Position numbers and translations under genes: made by a program
The notes under the pieces: model-generated
Databases searched by the model: none
Seen by the model: the letters and a program-made list of their open reading frames with translations, nothing else
Told to the model about the DNA's origin: nothing
DNA from: Acidobacteriota bacterium
GTDB lineage: Bacteria; Acidobacteriota; Terriglobia; Terriglobales; Acidobacteriaceae
Length of the DNA stretch: 64,000 nucleotides
Reading direction: 5' to 3'
NCBI GenBank assembly: GCA_003225555.1
Contig: QIAM01000068.1
Location: forward strand, 1 to 64,000
Shown here: positions 15,466-24,719 of the stretch, piece by piece
Numbering within the stretch: the first letter of the stretch is position 1
Layout of the letters: each line of letters begins with the position of its first letter

Positions 15466-16527
15466 ATGCATATTCTGCACGTCGTCGGTGCCCGTCCAAA
15501 TTTCATGAAGGCTGCACCGGTCCTGCATGCCCTGGGGACGCGTCCCGGAGTGCGACAGACAATTGTGCATACCGGCCAACATTACGACCAGAATCTCTCG
15601 GATGTTTTCTTTTCTCAGTTGCAAATCCCTGCTCCCAACGTCAATCTCGGGGTCGGGTCAGGTACCCATGCCCGCCAGACTGCGGACGTCATGAGCAGCA
15701 TCGAGCCTGTCCTGCTCGGACGAAAGCCGGACATGGTGCTGGTTTACGGGGATGTCAATTCGACTGTAGCGGCTGCCTTAGTGTGCGCCAAATTGCTGAT
15801 TCCGGTTGGGCATGTCGAGGCTGGACTTCGCTCTTTCGACCGTACCATGCCGGAGGAGATCAATCGCATCGTGACCGACCGTCTGGCAGATGTTCTTTTC
15901 ACGCCTTCAGCAGACGGCGACGAGAATCTCTTGCGCGAGGGAGTCTCCTCAGAAAAGATCTACCGGGTCGGCAACGTCATGATTGATTCACTGTTGCGCT
16001 TGCTCCCCGCTGCAATCCAGTGCCCCCCGAACGGAGTTCCGGATCATTTTGCGCTGGTGACGCTCCACCGCCCCTCTAACGTCGACGAGAACGAAACATT
16101 GAAAAGCATTCTTGCATCGCTGCTCACCGTAAACGAACAACTAGACGTTGTTTTCCCCGTCCATCCGCGCACGCGAATGAGGATCGCTCAGTTTGGCATC
16201 AAGGTTGACAAGCTGCATCTCCTCGAACCGGTCCCCTACATCGAATTCCTCGCGTTGCAGAGGCGGGCAACGGCGGTCATTACAGATTCGGGTGGGATCC
16301 AGGAGGAGACAACCTACTTGCAAGTACCTTGTCTCACTGTGCGCCGCAACACCGAACGACCGATTACCGTGACCATGGGGACGAATACGCTTGTCGGCCA
16401 CGATAGCCGGAAGCTCGCGATGGAGTTAACGGCGATTCTCGAGGGCAGGGCGAAGCGGGGGAGCATTCCGCCTCTTTGGGACGGGCACGCCGGCGAACGC
16501 ATTGCTGACGTGCTTCAGAAGCTGTGA
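15466..16527 (+). CDS. wecB: UDP-N-acetylglucosamine 2-epimerase (non-hydrolysing)
   Basis: Interconverts UDP-GlcNAc and UDP-ManNAc in the cytoplasm, supplying ManNAc-derived sugars for surface polysaccharide. Visible family motifs run in order: GARPNFMKAAPV at the N-terminus, TGQHYD, YGDVNST, GHVEAGLRSFDRTMPEE, the LVTLHRPSNVDE block and the nucleotide-binding TDSGGIQEE near residue 276. Length 354 is normal. An ATG three codons earlier (15457) is possible, but the typical protein begins at MHILHVVGARPN. It stands alone, with no other polysaccharide genes beside it. Confidence 0.95.
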   Translation: MHILHVVGARPNFMKAAPVLHALGTRPGVRQTIVHTGQHYDQNLSDVFFSQLQIPAPNVNLGVGSGTHARQTADVMSSIEPVLLGRKPDMVLVYGDVNSTVAAALVCAKLLIPVGHVEAGLRSFDRTMPEEINRIVTDRLADVLFTPSADGDENLLREGVSSEKIYRVGNVMIDSLLRLLPAAIQCPPNGVPDHFALVTLHRPSNVDENETLKSILASLLTVNEQLDVVFPVHPRTRMRIAQFGIKVDKLHLLEPVPYIEFLALQRRATAVITDSGGIQEETTYLQVPCLTVRRNTERPITVTMGTNTLVGHDSRKLAMELTAILEGRAKRGSIPPLWDGHAGERIADVLQKL

Positions 16528-16668
16528 ACTCTGCAACTTGATATCGAGTTCCAATTATTTTGGGCCAAAAGAGAATGACGTGGGCAGCGAACAACCCGGT
16601 TCGCCGCCCGCACACTGGCGTGCATCTGCTGTGATGATCCCGCGCGCTGCAAGCTGAAAACGAGCGTG

Positions 16669-16938
16669 CTACTGCACTTCGTTCAGCTTCTGCGAGATCC
16701 ACATGCCGATCAGCACGAGCAGGAAGACACCCGAGCCTGCGGCGAATACGCGCAGCGGAATCGTGAGCCGATTCACCTTCACAAGAAGCTCGGTTTGCTC
16801 CTCTTGCATATGCGAGTTCGCGTCGTCCAGAAACAGCTGATCATCCTCGTGCATGGTAAGGGTGCTGCGGTAGATGAGGAGGATAATCAGACCCACAGCG
16901 AAGATGCCGAACACACTCGCTACTAACGTCAGCGTCAT
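16669..16938 (-). CDS. Small two-helix membrane protein
   Basis: 89 residues. A hydrophobic helix opens the protein (LVASVFGIFAVGLIILLIY) and another closes it (RVFAAGSGVFLLVLIGMWI), with a 30-residue acidic stretch between (HEDDQLFLDDANSHMQEEQTE kept to its acidic character) that is probably outside or forms a short coiled hairpin. No family is recognised. It is a single gene. Confidence 0.55.
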   Translation of the reverse strand: MTLTLVASVFGIFAVGLIILLIYRSTLTMHEDDQLFLDDANSHMQEEQTELLVKVNRLTIPLRVFAAGSGVFLLVLIGMWISQKLNEVQ

Positions 16939-17172
16939 AAGCCACCTCGGCTAAGTCTCAAGCCAGCGTAGCGGCTTCCCGGGCGATGCGGCCGTGCTGT
17001 CCCCGCATCGGAGGAAGGGCCCTTTAACGCCCTGATTATAGCCCCGGTTGGCAAGGAGCGTCGCCAAAAAAGCGCTGAATTTCCACTTCTGTAAAATGAC
17101 GGAAAAGCGACCTGTACCTCACTCCAGTCATCCAATAGGTGAATAAGCGCTCCCAGGGTGGAGAGCGCCATC

Positions 17173-17181
17173 TGATATAAT
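17173..17181 (+). promoter_or_regulatory. Extended -10 promoter of the Fe-S assembly gene
   Basis: TG-A-TATAAT, a perfect extended -10 element, 30 bases before the start codon. The -35 region is weak. An AAGGAGA ribosome-binding site lies between it and the ATG. Confidence 0.6.
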
Positions 17182-17211
17182 CAAAGAACCTTTAAAGCCA
17201 AGGAGATACGA

Positions 17212-17577
17212 ATGGCCGCGACAACCGTCCCTGAAGTAACAAAGAAGGCCGCGCCGGTCACACTGACCGCTAATGCTGTGGCCAAGGTGAAGGACATCAT
17301 GGGGCAACAGAACCCTGTTCCGGCGGGCCTGCGCATTGGCGTGGTCGGCGGAGGCTGCTCCGGATTCTCGTATTCGATGCAGTTTGAGAACGCTCCCGGA
17401 ATGATGGACAAGACCTTCGACATGGAAGGGCTCAAGGTATTTGTCGACGCCACGTCAGTGATGTACTTGAACGGCTGCGTCGTCGACTATGTCGAGACCC
17501 TGGAAGGCGCGGGCTTCAAGTTCGAGAATCCGAACGTGAAGAGCACTTGCGGCTGCGGATCCTCGTTCAGCGTGTAA
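17212..17577 (+). CDS. erpA: A-type iron-sulfur cluster carrier (ErpA/IscA family)
   Basis: Carries Fe-S clusters to target enzymes. The 121-residue protein has the three conserved cysteines: one in GGGCSGFSYSM and two in the C-terminal CGCGSSF. A 15-residue polar N-terminal extension precedes the core domain (VTLTANAVAKVKDIM). The family cannot be split into ErpA, IscA and SufA from sequence alone, so the symbol is provisional. It is a lone gene with its own promoter and a hairpin after it. No isc or suf genes are adjacent. Confidence 0.92.
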   Translation: MAATTVPEVTKKAAPVTLTANAVAKVKDIMGQQNPVPAGLRIGVVGGGCSGFSYSMQFENAPGMMDKTFDMEGLKVFVDATSVMYLNGCVVDYVETLEGAGFKFENPNVKSTCGCGSSFSV

Positions 17578-17623
17578 CGTTGGGCGCGATCGCTAGCCTA
17601 GAGCACTGAGATCTCGGTTAACC

Positions 17624-17654
17624 AAACGGCTTCATCGTAACGATGAGGCCGTTT
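17624..17654. terminator. Bidirectional hairpin between convergent genes
   Basis: AAACGGC-T-TCATCG pairs with CGATGA-G-GCCGTTT around a TAA loop, a 13-bp stem with one mismatch. It lies between the Fe-S gene and the end of the convergent pilus cluster and could end both transcripts. The flanking T-runs are short. Confidence 0.6.
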
Positions 17655-17691
17655 CGCTTTCAGATCGTCGTATCGACTCCCGGAAGAAATG

Positions 17692-18657
17692 TTACTGCAG
17701 GTTCGGAGTGTCAGAGGGTGGCTGCTGCGTTCCCGGACCGGCAGGATTCGTCGGGTTGGGATTCGTCTGGCCCGGAGCGTTGCCCTGTCCCGGCTGTGGT
17801 CCTCCGAACAACGGACTATTATTCGGACTTCCCGGCTGCCCGTTTTGACCCGGCTGGTTGCCGAAACCTTGAAGCGGTGGCTGGTTCGGAGTGCTGAGCA
17901 AACCGCCGCGGTCGGTGGCCGGGTCGTAGATGAATTGCCACTCACTGTATTTCTTCTTGTGATTGAACTCGCGGATGCTTGCTTTCTTGCTCGCGCTGAT
18001 GACTCCCACGATGGGGCCGCCACCAAACGTCTGTCCCGCTAACTGATCCTTGGAGCCTGAGTCGGACTTCGGTCCCGGCTCTCCTGTTTGCGACTGGTCC
18101 GCACCCGTCTTCTGATTCTGGTCCGGCGTGGCTGAGTCGGAGGGTGGCCGAGCGGCGGCGCCGAATCCCGACTGCGTAGATCCGAAGTTGCCGCCGGCTC
18201 CCAGGCTGCCGGAAGGTGAATTAAGTCCGCCAGGGGAATTCATGGCACCGGGTCCATTCATAGAATTTGGTCCGTTAAGATTCGAAACGCCTGCTATTGG
18301 GGCGCTCAGGGTCAGCTTCACTTCCCCGAAGTGCAGCAATTTGAAGTCCTGACCGGTCACGGGATCTTTGTACCGTTTGCGCAGGAAGCGCAGGTTGTTG
18401 GTGCTTTCGAGTTCCTCTACGCGTGTCGGGTAGCGGCCGAATTTCTTATAGTAGCTGCGGATCGCGCGCGAGTACTGCACGCCGCGATGAATCAGTTCCT
18501 CTTCGCGGTCACGGCGGATCTCAAAAGAAATCGCAGGCAGCACGGCGGCGGCGGCGATAACCAGGGCCACCATCATGAGCAGCAGCGTAAGCAGAATGTA
18601 GCCGTGCTGGTTGGGAGGCCCGACCACCTGACGCCGAAAATGCAACGTAGACTTCAT
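17692..18657 (-). CDS. Pseudopilin-like protein with Gly/Asn/Pro-rich repeats
   Basis: 321 residues, last gene of the pilus/secretion cluster. The N-terminus is prepilin-like: a 19-residue basic leader to NQHG, then YILLTLLLMMVALVIAAAA. Next comes a GspG-like segment (YSRAIRSYYKKFGRYPTRVEEL) and RYKDPVTGQ. From about residue 125 the chain is low complexity, with tandem NxPG phrases (NGPNSMNGPGAMNSPGG) and a Pro/Gln/Gly-rich C-terminal third, interrupted by a small folded part around WQFIYDPATDRGG. The usual Glu at +5 of the mature pilin is not evident. It probably forms or caps a pseudopilus. The low-complexity parts may bind surfaces or vary in length. Confidence 0.75.
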   Translation of the reverse strand: MKSTLHFRRQVVGPPNQHGYILLTLLLMMVALVIAAAAVLPAISFEIRRDREEELIHRGVQYSRAIRSYYKKFGRYPTRVEELESTNNLRFLRKRYKDPVTGQDFKLLHFGEVKLTLSAPIAGVSNLNGPNSMNGPGAMNSPGGLNSPSGSLGAGGNFGSTQSGFGAAARPPSDSATPDQNQKTGADQSQTGEPGPKSDSGSKDQLAGQTFGGGPIVGVISASKKASIREFNHKKKYSEWQFIYDPATDRGGLLSTPNQPPLQGFGNQPGQNGQPGSPNNSPLFGGPQPGQGNAPGQTNPNPTNPAGPGTQQPPSDTPNLQ

Positions 18658-18673
18658 TCGAAATCTTTTCGCC

Positions 18674-19294
18674 TCAGCCCTGGGTCAGTGGGATGCTCTG
18701 AGGAGGCCCGCTGCTTACCATGTCCTGAATCTCCACCGACGCGTTCGAGATGTGAACCACTTTGTACCGGCGGTTGACGATCTCGCCCTCGCCCGCGATA
18801 AACACATCCTCGCCCTGCGAAAGAAAAATCTTCTTCGGCTCACCTGGCTGGTTTGCGAAACCAAAGAATTTCAGCGGGATGGGAGCCTGCTGGGGCGGAG
18901 GTGGCAGATGGTACTTTGATTCCTCGGCCTTCGCCCGATCGGTCGTGCCATTGGTTACCGGCGTCGGAGGTGCCTCCGCCTGCGAAACAAAAATGTTTCT
19001 TCCCGACCCTTCGTATTTCAGCTTTTCGGTGGCGGCGAGTTCATCCAACCTCAGGGTTGGGTCCAGGCTCTGCGGGGCACGAGCCTTCTTAGCCGAAGAG
19101 CCGCCTGCGGAGGATCGGCGTGAGGCAGAGCGAGCAGGAGTGGTCCCGAGCACCGGTTGAAGAGTGCTGACGGGCTCCGATGCCGAGGTCGAAGTGAACG
19201 ACGGCATCAGTTCGTAGGCCACGACCAGCACGGCGACAACTCCGAGTCCAGCCGCCCACATGACCTTCTTCTTATTCTCCGCTCCCAGTTCCAC
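18674..19294 (-). CDS. PilP/GspC-like inner-membrane protein
   Basis: 206 residues. One N-terminal helix (KVMWAAGLGVVAVLVVAYEL) is followed by a Ser/Ala-rich linker and a C-terminal beta domain (PIPLKFFGFANQPGEPKKIFLS to VVHISNASVEIQDM) of the type found in PilP, GspC and related homology-region proteins that contact the secretin. Gene order behind pilM-pilN-pilO supports a PilP-like role. It starts one base from the end of the pilO-like gene, so it is cotranscribed. Similarity is by pattern and place rather than a clear signature. Confidence 0.6.
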   Translation of the reverse strand: MELGAENKKKVMWAAGLGVVAVLVVAYELMPSFTSTSASEPVSTLQPVLGTTPARSASRRSSAGGSSAKKARAPQSLDPTLRLDELAATEKLKYEGSGRNIFVSQAEAPPTPVTNGTTDRAKAEESKYHLPPPPQQAPIPLKFFGFANQPGEPKKIFLSQGEDVFIAGEGEIVNRRYKVVHISNASVEIQDMVSSGPPQSIPLTQG

Positions 19295-19833
19295 TACGCG
19301 CCTGCCTTCAGATAAGTCTCCAGTTTCATCTGCAGCTTGATGGGGCCAGCTTGTTCGCTGCCCAGCGTAACACTATTGATGATGAACAACATTTCGTTCC
19401 GCTCCAGGGCGTTGATGAACCGAGCCAGCGAAACATAGGTTCCCGAAAGATCGGCTTGCATTTCGACCAACTGCAGCCGGCCCGGACCGGGCTCCTTCGA
19501 CGAGTACTTCACCTGCTCGATGGTCACGCTGTTGGCTGCTGCAAGTTTGCCTAACTCGCTTGGGATCTGCGAATCCTGAGCAGGAAAGCGTCGCTTGTAG
19601 AAATCGACGACCTGCTGGTTGGCGAGCACGACTTTTTGCGGCAGATTTCTGAGCGGTTCGACCAGCCGTGTCTTGATCGTCAAATCAGCCTGCAGCCGAT
19701 TCATTTCCTGGCGGCGCGTCTCTGCCGACCCCACGAGCGGAGAAAAATACACTGCCGCCGCTAGCAGATCGATGCCTGCCATGACCGCGATAGCGATTTT
19801 GATGTTCTTGCGAGTGTGCCGCAGGTCCGGCAT
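19294..19833 (-). CDS. pilO: PilO-like type IV pilus assembly protein
   Basis: 179 residues: a short cytoplasmic tail, one membrane helix (IAIAVMAGIDLLAAAVYF), a coiled coil (SAETRRQEMNRLQADL) and a ferredoxin-like periplasmic domain ending KLETYLKAGA. In the family PilO pairs with PilN in the inner-membrane alignment ring. It shares overlapping or abutting ends with both neighbours (GGCAT junctions at 19833 and 19294), so the genes form one operon. Confidence 0.8.
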   Translation of the reverse strand: MPDLRHTRKNIKIAIAVMAGIDLLAAAVYFSPLVGSAETRRQEMNRLQADLTIKTRLVEPLRNLPQKVVLANQQVVDFYKRRFPAQDSQIPSELGKLAAANSVTIEQVKYSSKEPGPGRLQLVEMQADLSGTYVSLARFINALERNEMLFIINSVTLGSEQAGPIKLQMKLETYLKAGA

Positions 19834-20474
19834 CAGGGATTACTCCGCTTCGAGATTTGCGCACTGACCGCGGGCGCGCCGGTCGCAGGTGAATTCGCCA
19901 CCGGTGCGCCCAGAGCGTGAGGAACATAGATGGCCTTGATGTTGAATTGCACCGAAGAACTTGCTACGTCGATGTGTTCCGCCACAATGTGAGTCTGCGT
20001 GAAGCGAAGCGACTCCTCCATGCGGCGCTCCAGTTCGATGGCCTTATCGCGCGAATCACCGGCCACTGTCATGTTCAGGGCGAGCTGGTTGTCATCGTCG
20101 AGTTCGGGATGAATCGAGACCAGGTGCACCCGCGCGGGCATTACTTTTTCAAGGTCTTCCAACACACGCGTCCAGGAAAATGTCTTGCGCTCGATCAACT
20201 CGTTCAGGAATTGCGAATCGTCGCGGGTGGCCCGGTTTTCGGGACGATTGAGAAATTCTTCCGCCTGCCGGCGCATGGCATCGCTGGCGGCGATTTTACC
20301 GCGCAACTCTGAAACCTTGTTGCGATCACGCCGCGCGGAGAACCAGCCGCTGACCGTGAGCGTCAGCAGGAGAAGCGTGAACAACCCGACCGCGGCCAGG
20401 GCGGTGCCCCAGCGCATCCAGAACTGGCCCGCATCCTCGTAGGGCCGGTTCGCGAGATTGATATCAAGACGCAT
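19833..20474 (-). CDS. pilN: PilN-like type IV pilus assembly protein
   Basis: 213 residues. The N-terminal MRLDINLANRPYED is the conserved PilM-binding motif of PilN (INL-P). A membrane helix (LAAVGLFTLLLLTLTVSGW), a coiled coil and a periplasmic ferredoxin-like domain (VLEDLEKVMPARVHLVSI) follow. The C-terminal 25 residues are an Ala/Pro/Ser-rich tail. It sits between the pilM-like and pilO-like genes as in other type IV pilus clusters. Confidence 0.85.
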   Translation of the reverse strand: MRLDINLANRPYEDAGQFWMRWGTALAAVGLFTLLLLTLTVSGWFSARRDRNKVSELRGKIAASDAMRRQAEEFLNRPENRATRDDSQFLNELIERKTFSWTRVLEDLEKVMPARVHLVSIHPELDDDNQLALNMTVAGDSRDKAIELERRMEESLRFTQTHIVAEHIDVASSSVQFNIKAIYVPHALGAPVANSPATGAPAVSAQISKRSNP

Positions 20475-20477
20475 GGT

Positions 20478-21374
20478 TTATGACAGCAACGCCCCCACCA
20501 CTCCCGCCATTCGCCAGCGCGGAACCGGGCCGCCGGCGCTTGCCCCGAGTTGCGACGAAAGAACCAACTCCTGTACCTCCGCACCGGTTTGCGCGCGCAG
20601 CGCGGGAGCGGCGCCTCCGGATTCCGACAGACCCGAAACATAGATTCGCTCGATGTTCAGGTGATATGTGTCCTGGAAAAAAACCACTGAGGGATAAACT
20701 TCCTCCGCCAACTGTTCTCCGGTGATAGTCACTCCGCGGGTGTTTTCGAGCGTACGGAAGAGCTGCAACTGATCGTCATTCAGAATGGCGATGCTGGTGG
20801 TGCGAGCATCGACCTTGACGACTAGTGTCGGGCGCTTGGCATCGGCGGCCCCCAGCGCGGCCAGCATGGAAGGCAGCACCACGCCCGGACTGAACCCGGC
20901 ATCGCGGAATGCGGACTCGTAATCTTCCACCACGCTCGCCAGGGCCACGGCGGCAACCACGCGGACTCCGTCGTCAAACTTCTGGGAGTGATAGGAAACT
21001 TTGGCCTTCTCGACATCGAATGGCAAAGACTTTTTCAGTCGGAAGCGGACGACCGCCGCCGCTTCTTCCCTGTCGGAAGGCAGAGTGTCGAACTCAACCA
21101 GAACCACGCGCACCGCAGCATCAGGGACCACAGCGATCACATCCCGCGAGCGTCCGGCCACACTGCCCAGAGTTGCTTCCACCGCCGCCCGCACGGAATC
21201 CTTCTGCCGTAGATTGTTCTCCACCAGATCGGGGACTACGCTTCCCGGAGCCAGTTCGCGGACGGCACACATTTCGAGAGTGCTTCCGCCGTCGGCGATG
21301 CGCCCGGCCAGGATCCGGTCAGACGCAACCTCGCAGGCCAGCCTGGGTCTTGGCGAATTGGAATTCGAAGCCAT
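20478..21374 (-). CDS. pilM: PilM-like actin-fold assembly protein
   Basis: 298 residues of the PilM/GspL cytoplasmic type, which binds PilN's N-terminus and links the membrane ring to the motor. Actin-like features are RLACEVASDRILAGRI at the start, VRFRLKKSLPFDVEKAKVSYH in the middle (the 'PFD' phrase is typical), TLVVKVDARTTSIAIL as the phosphate-2 region and a short C-terminal part. It is somewhat shorter than the usual 340-360 residues, ending after a hydrophobic RWRMAGVVGALLS, which may be the beginning of a membrane-associated tail as in GspL. Confidence 0.8.
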   Translation of the reverse strand: MASNSNSPRPRLACEVASDRILAGRIADGGSTLEMCAVRELAPGSVVPDLVENNLRQKDSVRAAVEATLGSVAGRSRDVIAVVPDAAVRVVLVEFDTLPSDREEAAAVVRFRLKKSLPFDVEKAKVSYHSQKFDDGVRVVAAVALASVVEDYESAFRDAGFSPGVVLPSMLAALGAADAKRPTLVVKVDARTTSIAILNDDQLQLFRTLENTRGVTITGEQLAEEVYPSVVFFQDTYHLNIERIYVSGLSESGGAAPALRAQTGAEVQELVLSSQLGASAGGPVPRWRMAGVVGALLS

Positions 21375-21505
21375 TTCTAAGAACGTTCTGAACAGCCCTA
21401 CTTGCCTAAATCAGAAACTCTGCCACGCACAATTGCAATAACTGAAAGGGCACTCAGCCCACGGACCGAACGCCGCCGCCGCTGGCAGCCAGATTGTCAT
21501 CCGGA

Positions 21506-21525
21506 GGCGGGCGTTTTTGCCCGCC
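21506..21525. repeat. GC-rich hairpin in the pilM-pilB gap
   Basis: GGCGGGC and GCCCGCC enclose a GTTTTT loop. It lies in the 229 bases between pilB and pilM-like genes, inside a repeat-like stretch (GTCATCCGG to GAAGGACCT). It may attenuate transcription from pilB into pilM, or simply be a dispersed intergenic repeat. Confidence 0.5.
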
Positions 21526-21603
21526 GAAGGACCTGGGCGAGCCGCGCGAAGCGTCGCGTTCTTTGTCTTGGCGACGCAATAATCGGGCGTTTGGCTCGCA
21601 TCC

Positions 21604-23274
21604 TTACCGCATGGTCTCGATGAAGGTGACCTTGTTGATCTCTTTCAGCGTGGTCATGCCCAGCCGGACCTTGTCCAGCGCCGACTCGCGCAGGAAGCGC
21701 ATACCCTCGTCCCGGGCAGCGCGGCGAATCTCCGAAGTCGGCTTCTTGGCCAGAATCATCTCGCGGATGCGGTCGCTCAAATCCAGCAGCTCGTGAATGG
21801 CGGTCCGGCCGCGGAAACCGGTCCCGGCACACTCGATACATCCCGGGCCTTCGTACAGCGGCACCTTCGACCACTGCGCGGGATCAAGCCCGCTGGCTTC
21901 CAAAACATCAGGCGGATAATGCACTGCCGTGCGGCACGACTCGCAAATCAAGCGCACCAGGCGTTGCGCCAGAATACAGTTCAGAGCGGAAACGAAGTTG
22001 TAGGGCTCGACTCCCATGTTCAGGAAGCGCCCAATCACGTCGACCACGTTGTTGGCGTGGACGGTGGTGAACACCAGGTGGCCGGTGAGAGCGGACTGAA
22101 TGGCGATCTGCGCCGTCTCCGTGTCGCGGATTTCGCCGACCATGATCTTGTCAGGATCGTGGCGCAGGATGGAGCGCAAACCGCGGGCGAATGTCAGTCC
22201 CTTCTTCTCGTTGACCGGAATCTGCGTAATGCCGCGCAACTGGTATTCGACCGGATCTTCAATGGTGATGATCTTGTCTTCGTCAGTCTTGATTTCGTTG
22301 ACCGCGGCGTAAAGCGTGGTGGTCTTGCCGCTTCCGGTCGGCCCCGTGACCAGGACCATGCCGTAGGGTTCCTTGATGTAGCGCCGGAACTTGCGCAGGT
22401 CGTCGTCGTCGAAACCTACCACGTCCAGAGTCAGGGTGCGGAACTTCTCGCTCATCGACTCTTTATCGAGCACGCGGAGCACAGCGTCTTCGCCGTGAAT
22501 CGACGGCATGATCGAAACGCGGAAGTCGATGGCGCGCCCGTTGTACTTCACGCGGAAGCGGCCGTCCTGGGGCACGCGGCGCTCGGAAATGTCGAGCTCG
22601 CTCATGACCTTGATGCGCGAGATGACGGTCGAGTGGTGCTCTTTACCGATCGGCGGCATGGCCTGCGTCAGCACGCCGTCGATGCGGAACTTGATGACTA
22701 CGGAGTCGTCGCGGGTCTCAATGTGAATATCGGAAGCGCGCCGCTGGAGCGCGGTAAAGATCGTAGTGTCAACCAGGCGAATGATCGGGCTGGTGTCGCC
22801 CGTAGCCGTCAGCTTGTCGATGGTCAGCGTTTCTTCGGCGCCCGTGGCTTCATCTTCGCGGATGATGGTGAAACCTTCGCTGGCCTCTTCCAGAACGCGC
22901 TGCGACTGCTCGGTCTTCTTGAGAATGTCCGAGATCTGCTTCAGCGTGGAAACCTTGGTGACGATGCGCTTCTGCAGCAGCAGGCTGATTTCGTCGATCA
23001 TCATCAGCTGGCTGGGGTCGGCGATGGCGATTGCCAGCCGCCCGTCCGCGGTCTCTTCCAGCGGTACGAAGTTGTAGCGGAACATCAATTCGACAGGAAT
23101 CTTCTTGAAGAGTTCGTGATGAAGCTGGAAGTCGGTGAGGTCGACGAATTCACAGCGGTAGCGGCGCGCAATGTCCTGCGCGCGTTCGAGGTCCGTGACC
23201 GGGTTCCCGGTGGTTACCATCTGCCCACCGTTTCCGCCGTTCACGAAGAGTGATTTCTTGTCCGCTGTTGCCAT
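21604..23274 (-). CDS. pilB: Type IV pilus/type II secretion assembly ATPase (PilB/GspE)
   Basis: Cytoplasmic hexameric ATPase that drives pilus extension. The N-terminal T2SSE_N domain (about residues 25-120) is followed by the RecA-like motor: Walker A GPTGSGKTTT at about 311-320, Asp box, Walker B in KIMVGEIRDTETAQIA and the His box in TGHLVFTTVHAN. A tetracysteine zinc site (CESC, then CIEC about 36 residues later) marks it as an extension ATPase and not the retraction ATPase PilT. The ATG at 23274 is preferred over a TTG five codons upstream because MATADKKSLF is the simpler start. pilC lies 30 bases upstream, so the two are cotranscribed. Confidence 0.95.
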   Translation of the reverse strand: MATADKKSLFVNGGNGGQMVTTGNPVTDLERAQDIARRYRCEFVDLTDFQLHHELFKKIPVELMFRYNFVPLEETADGRLAIAIADPSQLMMIDEISLLLQKRIVTKVSTLKQISDILKKTEQSQRVLEEASEGFTIIREDEATGAEETLTIDKLTATGDTSPIIRLVDTTIFTALQRRASDIHIETRDDSVVIKFRIDGVLTQAMPPIGKEHHSTVISRIKVMSELDISERRVPQDGRFRVKYNGRAIDFRVSIMPSIHGEDAVLRVLDKESMSEKFRTLTLDVVGFDDDDLRKFRRYIKEPYGMVLVTGPTGSGKTTTLYAAVNEIKTDEDKIITIEDPVEYQLRGITQIPVNEKKGLTFARGLRSILRHDPDKIMVGEIRDTETAQIAIQSALTGHLVFTTVHANNVVDVIGRFLNMGVEPYNFVSALNCILAQRLVRLICESCRTAVHYPPDVLEASGLDPAQWSKVPLYEGPGCIECAGTGFRGRTAIHELLDLSDRIREMILAKKPTSEIRRAARDEGMRFLRESALDKVRLGMTTLKEINKVTFIETMR

Positions 23275-23304
23275 TCTTTTACCCACCAAACGCCCAAGCG
23301 TCCT

Positions 23305-24507
23305 CTAGGTCCGCACTCCCAGAGTGAATATCGGCAAATATAACGAGATCAACACTCCACCCACAAAAATTGCCATGATGATCAGAATCAATGGCTCAAT
23401 CAGCGCCATGGCTGCGCCGAGCGCCGTCTGCACGTCTTCCTCGTAGAACTCCGCCACGGAGTTCAGCATGGCGGGCAGCGCTCCGGTCGACTCGCCTACT
23501 TCAATCATCTCCACCGCCAGGTCGGGAAAAATCTTCTGCTCCTCGAGGCTTCCGGCCAAGCCCTGCCCTTCGCGCACCCGCGTGCCCGCCCGCATGATTC
23601 CCTTTACGATGCGCCGGCTGGACATCGAGGAGCCGGCAGTCTCCATCGCCGGGACAAGTGGCAGACCACCCTGGAGCAACGTCGACAGCATGCGCGAAAA
23701 ACTCGCAACCTGATGCTTCAGGCGAATATCGCCCAAAAGCGGCAGGCTCAGAATGAAGCGATCAACACGATCCGCGCCTCGATCCGTACTCTTCCAGCGC
23801 CAGAGCAAAAAGCCTGTGATCACGAGTCCGACGAAGAAGAACGGAGCATACTTCTGGGAATTCTGTCCTACCGCCAGCATGAACAGCGTAATTGAAGGCA
23901 GCTTTGCATCGAGGCTGTTGAACAATTCCGCAAACTTGGGCACGACGTAGGTGAACAAAAACGTCACCATGATGAGGACAACCGTCACCAGCAGCGTGGG
24001 ATAAATGAGCGACACGAACAACTTCTTGCGGAATGTCATCGCCAGCCGCTGAAAGTTGATGTAGCGGCTTAACACCTCATCGATGTTGCCACTCTTTTCG
24101 CCGGCCATCAGCGTAGTCGTATAAATCTTCGGGAAAACGCCCTGCGCTGCAAAGGCATCGGAGAGCAACTCCCCGCCTTTGACGCGCTCGCGAACGTTCT
24201 CCAGCAACTGGCGGAGCCGCGCGTCCTTTTGCCGCTTGATCAGCAATTCCAGCGAGTTCAAGATCGGCAATCCGGCGCGAATCAAGGTCAGAAACTGCTG
24301 ATTGAAGACCAGGAAAGAGCTGTGTTTAAGGCGCCTTCCCCGGCGCATTGACACTCCCCCGGACAGCAAACCTTGAGGCTTAACCCAGTAGACCAGGTAA
24401 CCTTGTTGCGCGAAACGATCGCGCACCTCGGCTTCCGAGTAGCCGTGTTCGACCTGCTGGTGCAGGCGTCCGCGCTCGTCCGCGAGTTTTACGACAAATT
24501 CCGCCAT
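23305..24507 (-). CDS. pilC: Inner-membrane platform protein (PilC/GspF)
   Basis: 400 residues with the duplicated T2SSF domain. The first copy (LVFNQQFLTLIRAGLPI to about residue 200) and the second (FSRMLSTLLQGGLPLVPAM to about 380) each precede hydrophobic helices: VSLIYPTLLVTVVLIMV and LIEPLILIIMAIFVGGVLI. The N-terminal 60 residues (DERGRLHQQVEHGYSEAEV) form the small cytoplasmic domain seen in GspF. It is the first gene of the pilus cluster as laid out here. Confidence 0.95.
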   Translation of the reverse strand: MAEFVVKLADERGRLHQQVEHGYSEAEVRDRFAQQGYLVYWVKPQGLLSGGVSMRRGRRLKHSSFLVFNQQFLTLIRAGLPILNSLELLIKRQKDARLRQLLENVRERVKGGELLSDAFAAQGVFPKIYTTTLMAGEKSGNIDEVLSRYINFQRLAMTFRKKLFVSLIYPTLLVTVVLIMVTFLFTYVVPKFAELFNSLDAKLPSITLFMLAVGQNSQKYAPFFFVGLVITGFLLWRWKSTDRGADRVDRFILSLPLLGDIRLKHQVASFSRMLSTLLQGGLPLVPAMETAGSSMSSRRIVKGIMRAGTRVREGQGLAGSLEEQKIFPDLAVEMIEVGESTGALPAMLNSVAEFYEEDVQTALGAAMALIEPLILIIMAIFVGGVLISLYLPIFTLGVRT

Positions 24508-24719
24508 TTCCCTGTCTTTTTCGGTATTCCCTGGCGATACCGCTTACCGCCTCAGTCTAACATCGCTGCTTCCCAATCCGAGCCATTGATCCAGTCAAAA
24601 CCCGCCATCGACAGTATCGCTAGTAACAACCCTTGCGCACTGGAGCTGATGAAAGACCACCCATCAAGTCATTACGATGCAGTAAGATACGAACAGTACA
24701 TCTTGTGCTCCATCAGGAT

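Noticed and set aside
15336-15986. 216-residue + strand frame over the start of wecB
   Set aside because: Out of frame with wecB, which has full family motifs. The frame has no coding character.
21793-23253. 486-residue open frame antisense to pilB
   Set aside because: It mirrors the third-position G+C of pilB. pilB has all family motifs, while the antisense product has none.
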